The notes under the pieces are model-generated. The model worked only from the letters and a program-made list of their open reading frames with translations, was not told the DNA's origin and did no database searches. Below, piece after piece: positions 7,591-8,187 of a stretch of 8,187 bases of DNA (positions within the stretch are counted from its first letter, which is position 1; each line of letters starts with the position of its first letter). The translations under genes were made by a program, and so were the position numbers. The stretch comes from a bacterium. Lineage in GTDB: Bacteria; SZUA-79; Acidulodesulfobacterales; Acidulodesulfobacteraceae. Location: assembly GCA_021821565.1 (NCBI GenBank), contig JAKACI010000056.1:1-8187 (forward strand), read 5' to 3'.

Positions 7591-7598
7591 AAATAAAT

Positions 7599-7604
7599 CC
7601 TCCT
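7599..7604 (-). promoter_or_regulatory. Shine-Dalgarno of thioredoxin
   Basis: CCTCCT on the plus strand reads AGGAGG on the minus strand, 8 nt before the ATG. This is a perfect anti-SD match and fixes the thioredoxin start, suggesting strong translation. Confidence 0.85.
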
Positions 7605-7621
7605 AATTTTTTGTTTAGTTT

Positions 7622-7676
7622 TTATTGTAATATTATTGTAATATTATTGTAATATTATTGTAATATTATTGTAATA
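7622..7676. repeat. 11-bp tandem array TTATTGTAATA upstream of thioredoxin
   Basis: Five exact tandem copies of TTATTGTAATA lie 31 bp upstream of the thioredoxin ATG, ending where a TATAAT-like -10 sequence (minus strand, 7681-7676) begins. No convincing -35 accompanies it, so I do not call a promoter. The array would lie in the 5' leader or the promoter. Beyond it, 7677-7815 is plain A/T-rich sequence with one 10-bp direct duplication AACATCATTA (7791-7810) and nothing else I can identify. Confidence 0.9.
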
Positions 7677-7815
7677 TTATATTTAAGTATTTAATTATAA
7701 TTATTTTTTTAAATTATTTTCTTAGTTCCATTAAATTAAATCTCAAAATAACTTTATTTTAAAATGTTTATAAATTATATATCTGAATAAAACATCATTA
7801 AACATCATTAATTAA

Positions 7816-7980
7816 CCCAAAATTGCCGATAGAGATTGCTAAAATAGCTTTAAAGTTATATAAACACTAGATTACCGCTTACGCGGGAATGACACCCGTC
7901 GGGTGAAAACTTAAATACCCGCAAAGTCATTCCTCTTAAGCAGAAATCCAGAAAAATAATTTTCTATCGGCAATTTTGGG
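7816..7980 (+). mobile_element. MITE copy C (165 bp), downstream of mrp
   Basis: The terminal inverted repeats CCCAAAATTGCCGATAGA are perfect over 18 bp. They are flanked by the 5-bp direct repeat ATTAA at 7811-7815 and 7981-7985. The interior aligns with copy B: dRS3-like palindrome 7871-7890 (ATTACC-N8-GGGAAT) and hairpin CACCC-GTC-GGGTG (7893-7905). It lacks the roughly 35-bp segment carrying the AAGCCGTC hairpin, so it is a deletion form or the ancestral short form. Its end lies 11 bp beyond the mrp stop codon, so any mrp transcript reading past the stop would include it. Confidence 0.87.
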
Positions 7981-7991
7981 ATTAAATTGCT

Positions 7992-8187
7992 TTAGGCTCT
8001 CTGTTCTGCTCTTAAAATAAGCGCGTCGGAAATCTTGCTGAATACCGCCTTAACCTCATGATTCTTATCTTTCGTCATAAACGGCTCTCCCGCATCGGAC
8101 AACTCGCATATATCTTCAATTATCGGTATTTCACCAAGGAAATTTACTCCTAATTTTTCGGCAGTTGTTTCAACGCCGTGTTTAAAT
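7992..8187 (-). CDS. Mrp/NBP35-family Fe-S carrier P-loop ATPase, C-terminal 64 residues (partial)
   Basis: The gene enters from the right edge on the minus strand; only its last 64 codons and the TAA stop are present. The protein reads KHGVETTAEKLGVNFLGEIP, then IIEDICELSDAGEPFM. This is the characteristic C-terminal segment of Mrp/ApbC/NBP35 ATPases, where the pattern 'G..LA..LGVPFLGEIPL...I...SD.G.P' ends the nucleotide-binding domain. Family members bind and transfer iron-sulfur clusters in the cytoplasm. The Walker A motif and the CxxC cluster-binding pair, if present, lie outside the window, so intactness and the exact subfamily cannot be judged. It ends just before MITE copy C. Confidence 0.85.
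   Translation of the reverse strand, partial: FKHGVETTAEKLGVNFLGEIPIIEDICELSDAGEPFMTKDKNHEVKAVFSKISDALILRAEQRA

Noticed and set aside
7161..7676. CRISPR array
   Set aside because: Units of 10-11 bp are contiguous with no spacers between them; these are simple tandem repeats, and no cas gene is near.

Overview
The window looks like a chromosomal segment of a very AT-rich, Gram-negative-type bacterium. It carries housekeeping genes: lon, thiL, two CNNM/CorC-type membrane proteins, a thioredoxin and an Mrp-type Fe-S carrier ATPase. Spacers are extremely A/T-rich and the coding sequences use mostly A/T-ending codons. A deltaproteobacterial-type lineage is a guess from gene content; the taxon cannot be fixed from this sequence. 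No rRNA, tRNA, CRISPR array, transposase or phage gene is visible.

Layout. Positions 1-116 are an AT-rich leader with a 5-bp microsatellite. The lon protease gene fills 117-2603. Four plus-strand genes follow one another: lon, thiL (2927-4024), a short CorC-like protein (4314-5282) and a full-length CorC-like protein (5651-6913). The spacers between them are 323, 289 and 368 bp, unusually long for a run of co-oriented genes. Much of that length is inserted repeat DNA. Convergent to these, on the minus strand, are a thioredoxin (7255-7590) and the last 64 codons of an Mrp/NBP35-type ATPase (7992-8187, entering from the right edge).

The most notable content is not coding. Three copies of one non-coding inverted-repeat element occur at 2698-2895 (inverted relative to the others), 4067-4269 and 7816-7980. 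All share termini of the form C[C/T]CAAAATTGCCGATA. Each copy is bordered exactly by its own short direct repeat: ACAATA, ATGAT and ATTAA. That is the expected footprint of transposition, so the family looks like a MITE (non-autonomous transposon). The interior has conserved hairpins; one shows a compensatory base-pair change between copies, and another resembles the neisserial dRS3 ATTCCC-N8-GGGAAT motif. Each copy lies downstream of a stop codon (lon, thiL, mrp), and thiL is bracketed by two copies in inverted orientation. A lone, decayed-looking terminus sits after the second CorC gene.

A different foldback element of about 150 bp, with TTAA-flanked inverted ends, lies between the two CorC genes. 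Several short tandem arrays of 5, 10 and 11 bp periods also occupy spacers, two of them flanking the thioredoxin gene. No new protein system is apparent. The novelty here is the repeat families and what they may do to neighbouring transcripts, most clearly at thiL, which lacks an ATG start just after a MITE.
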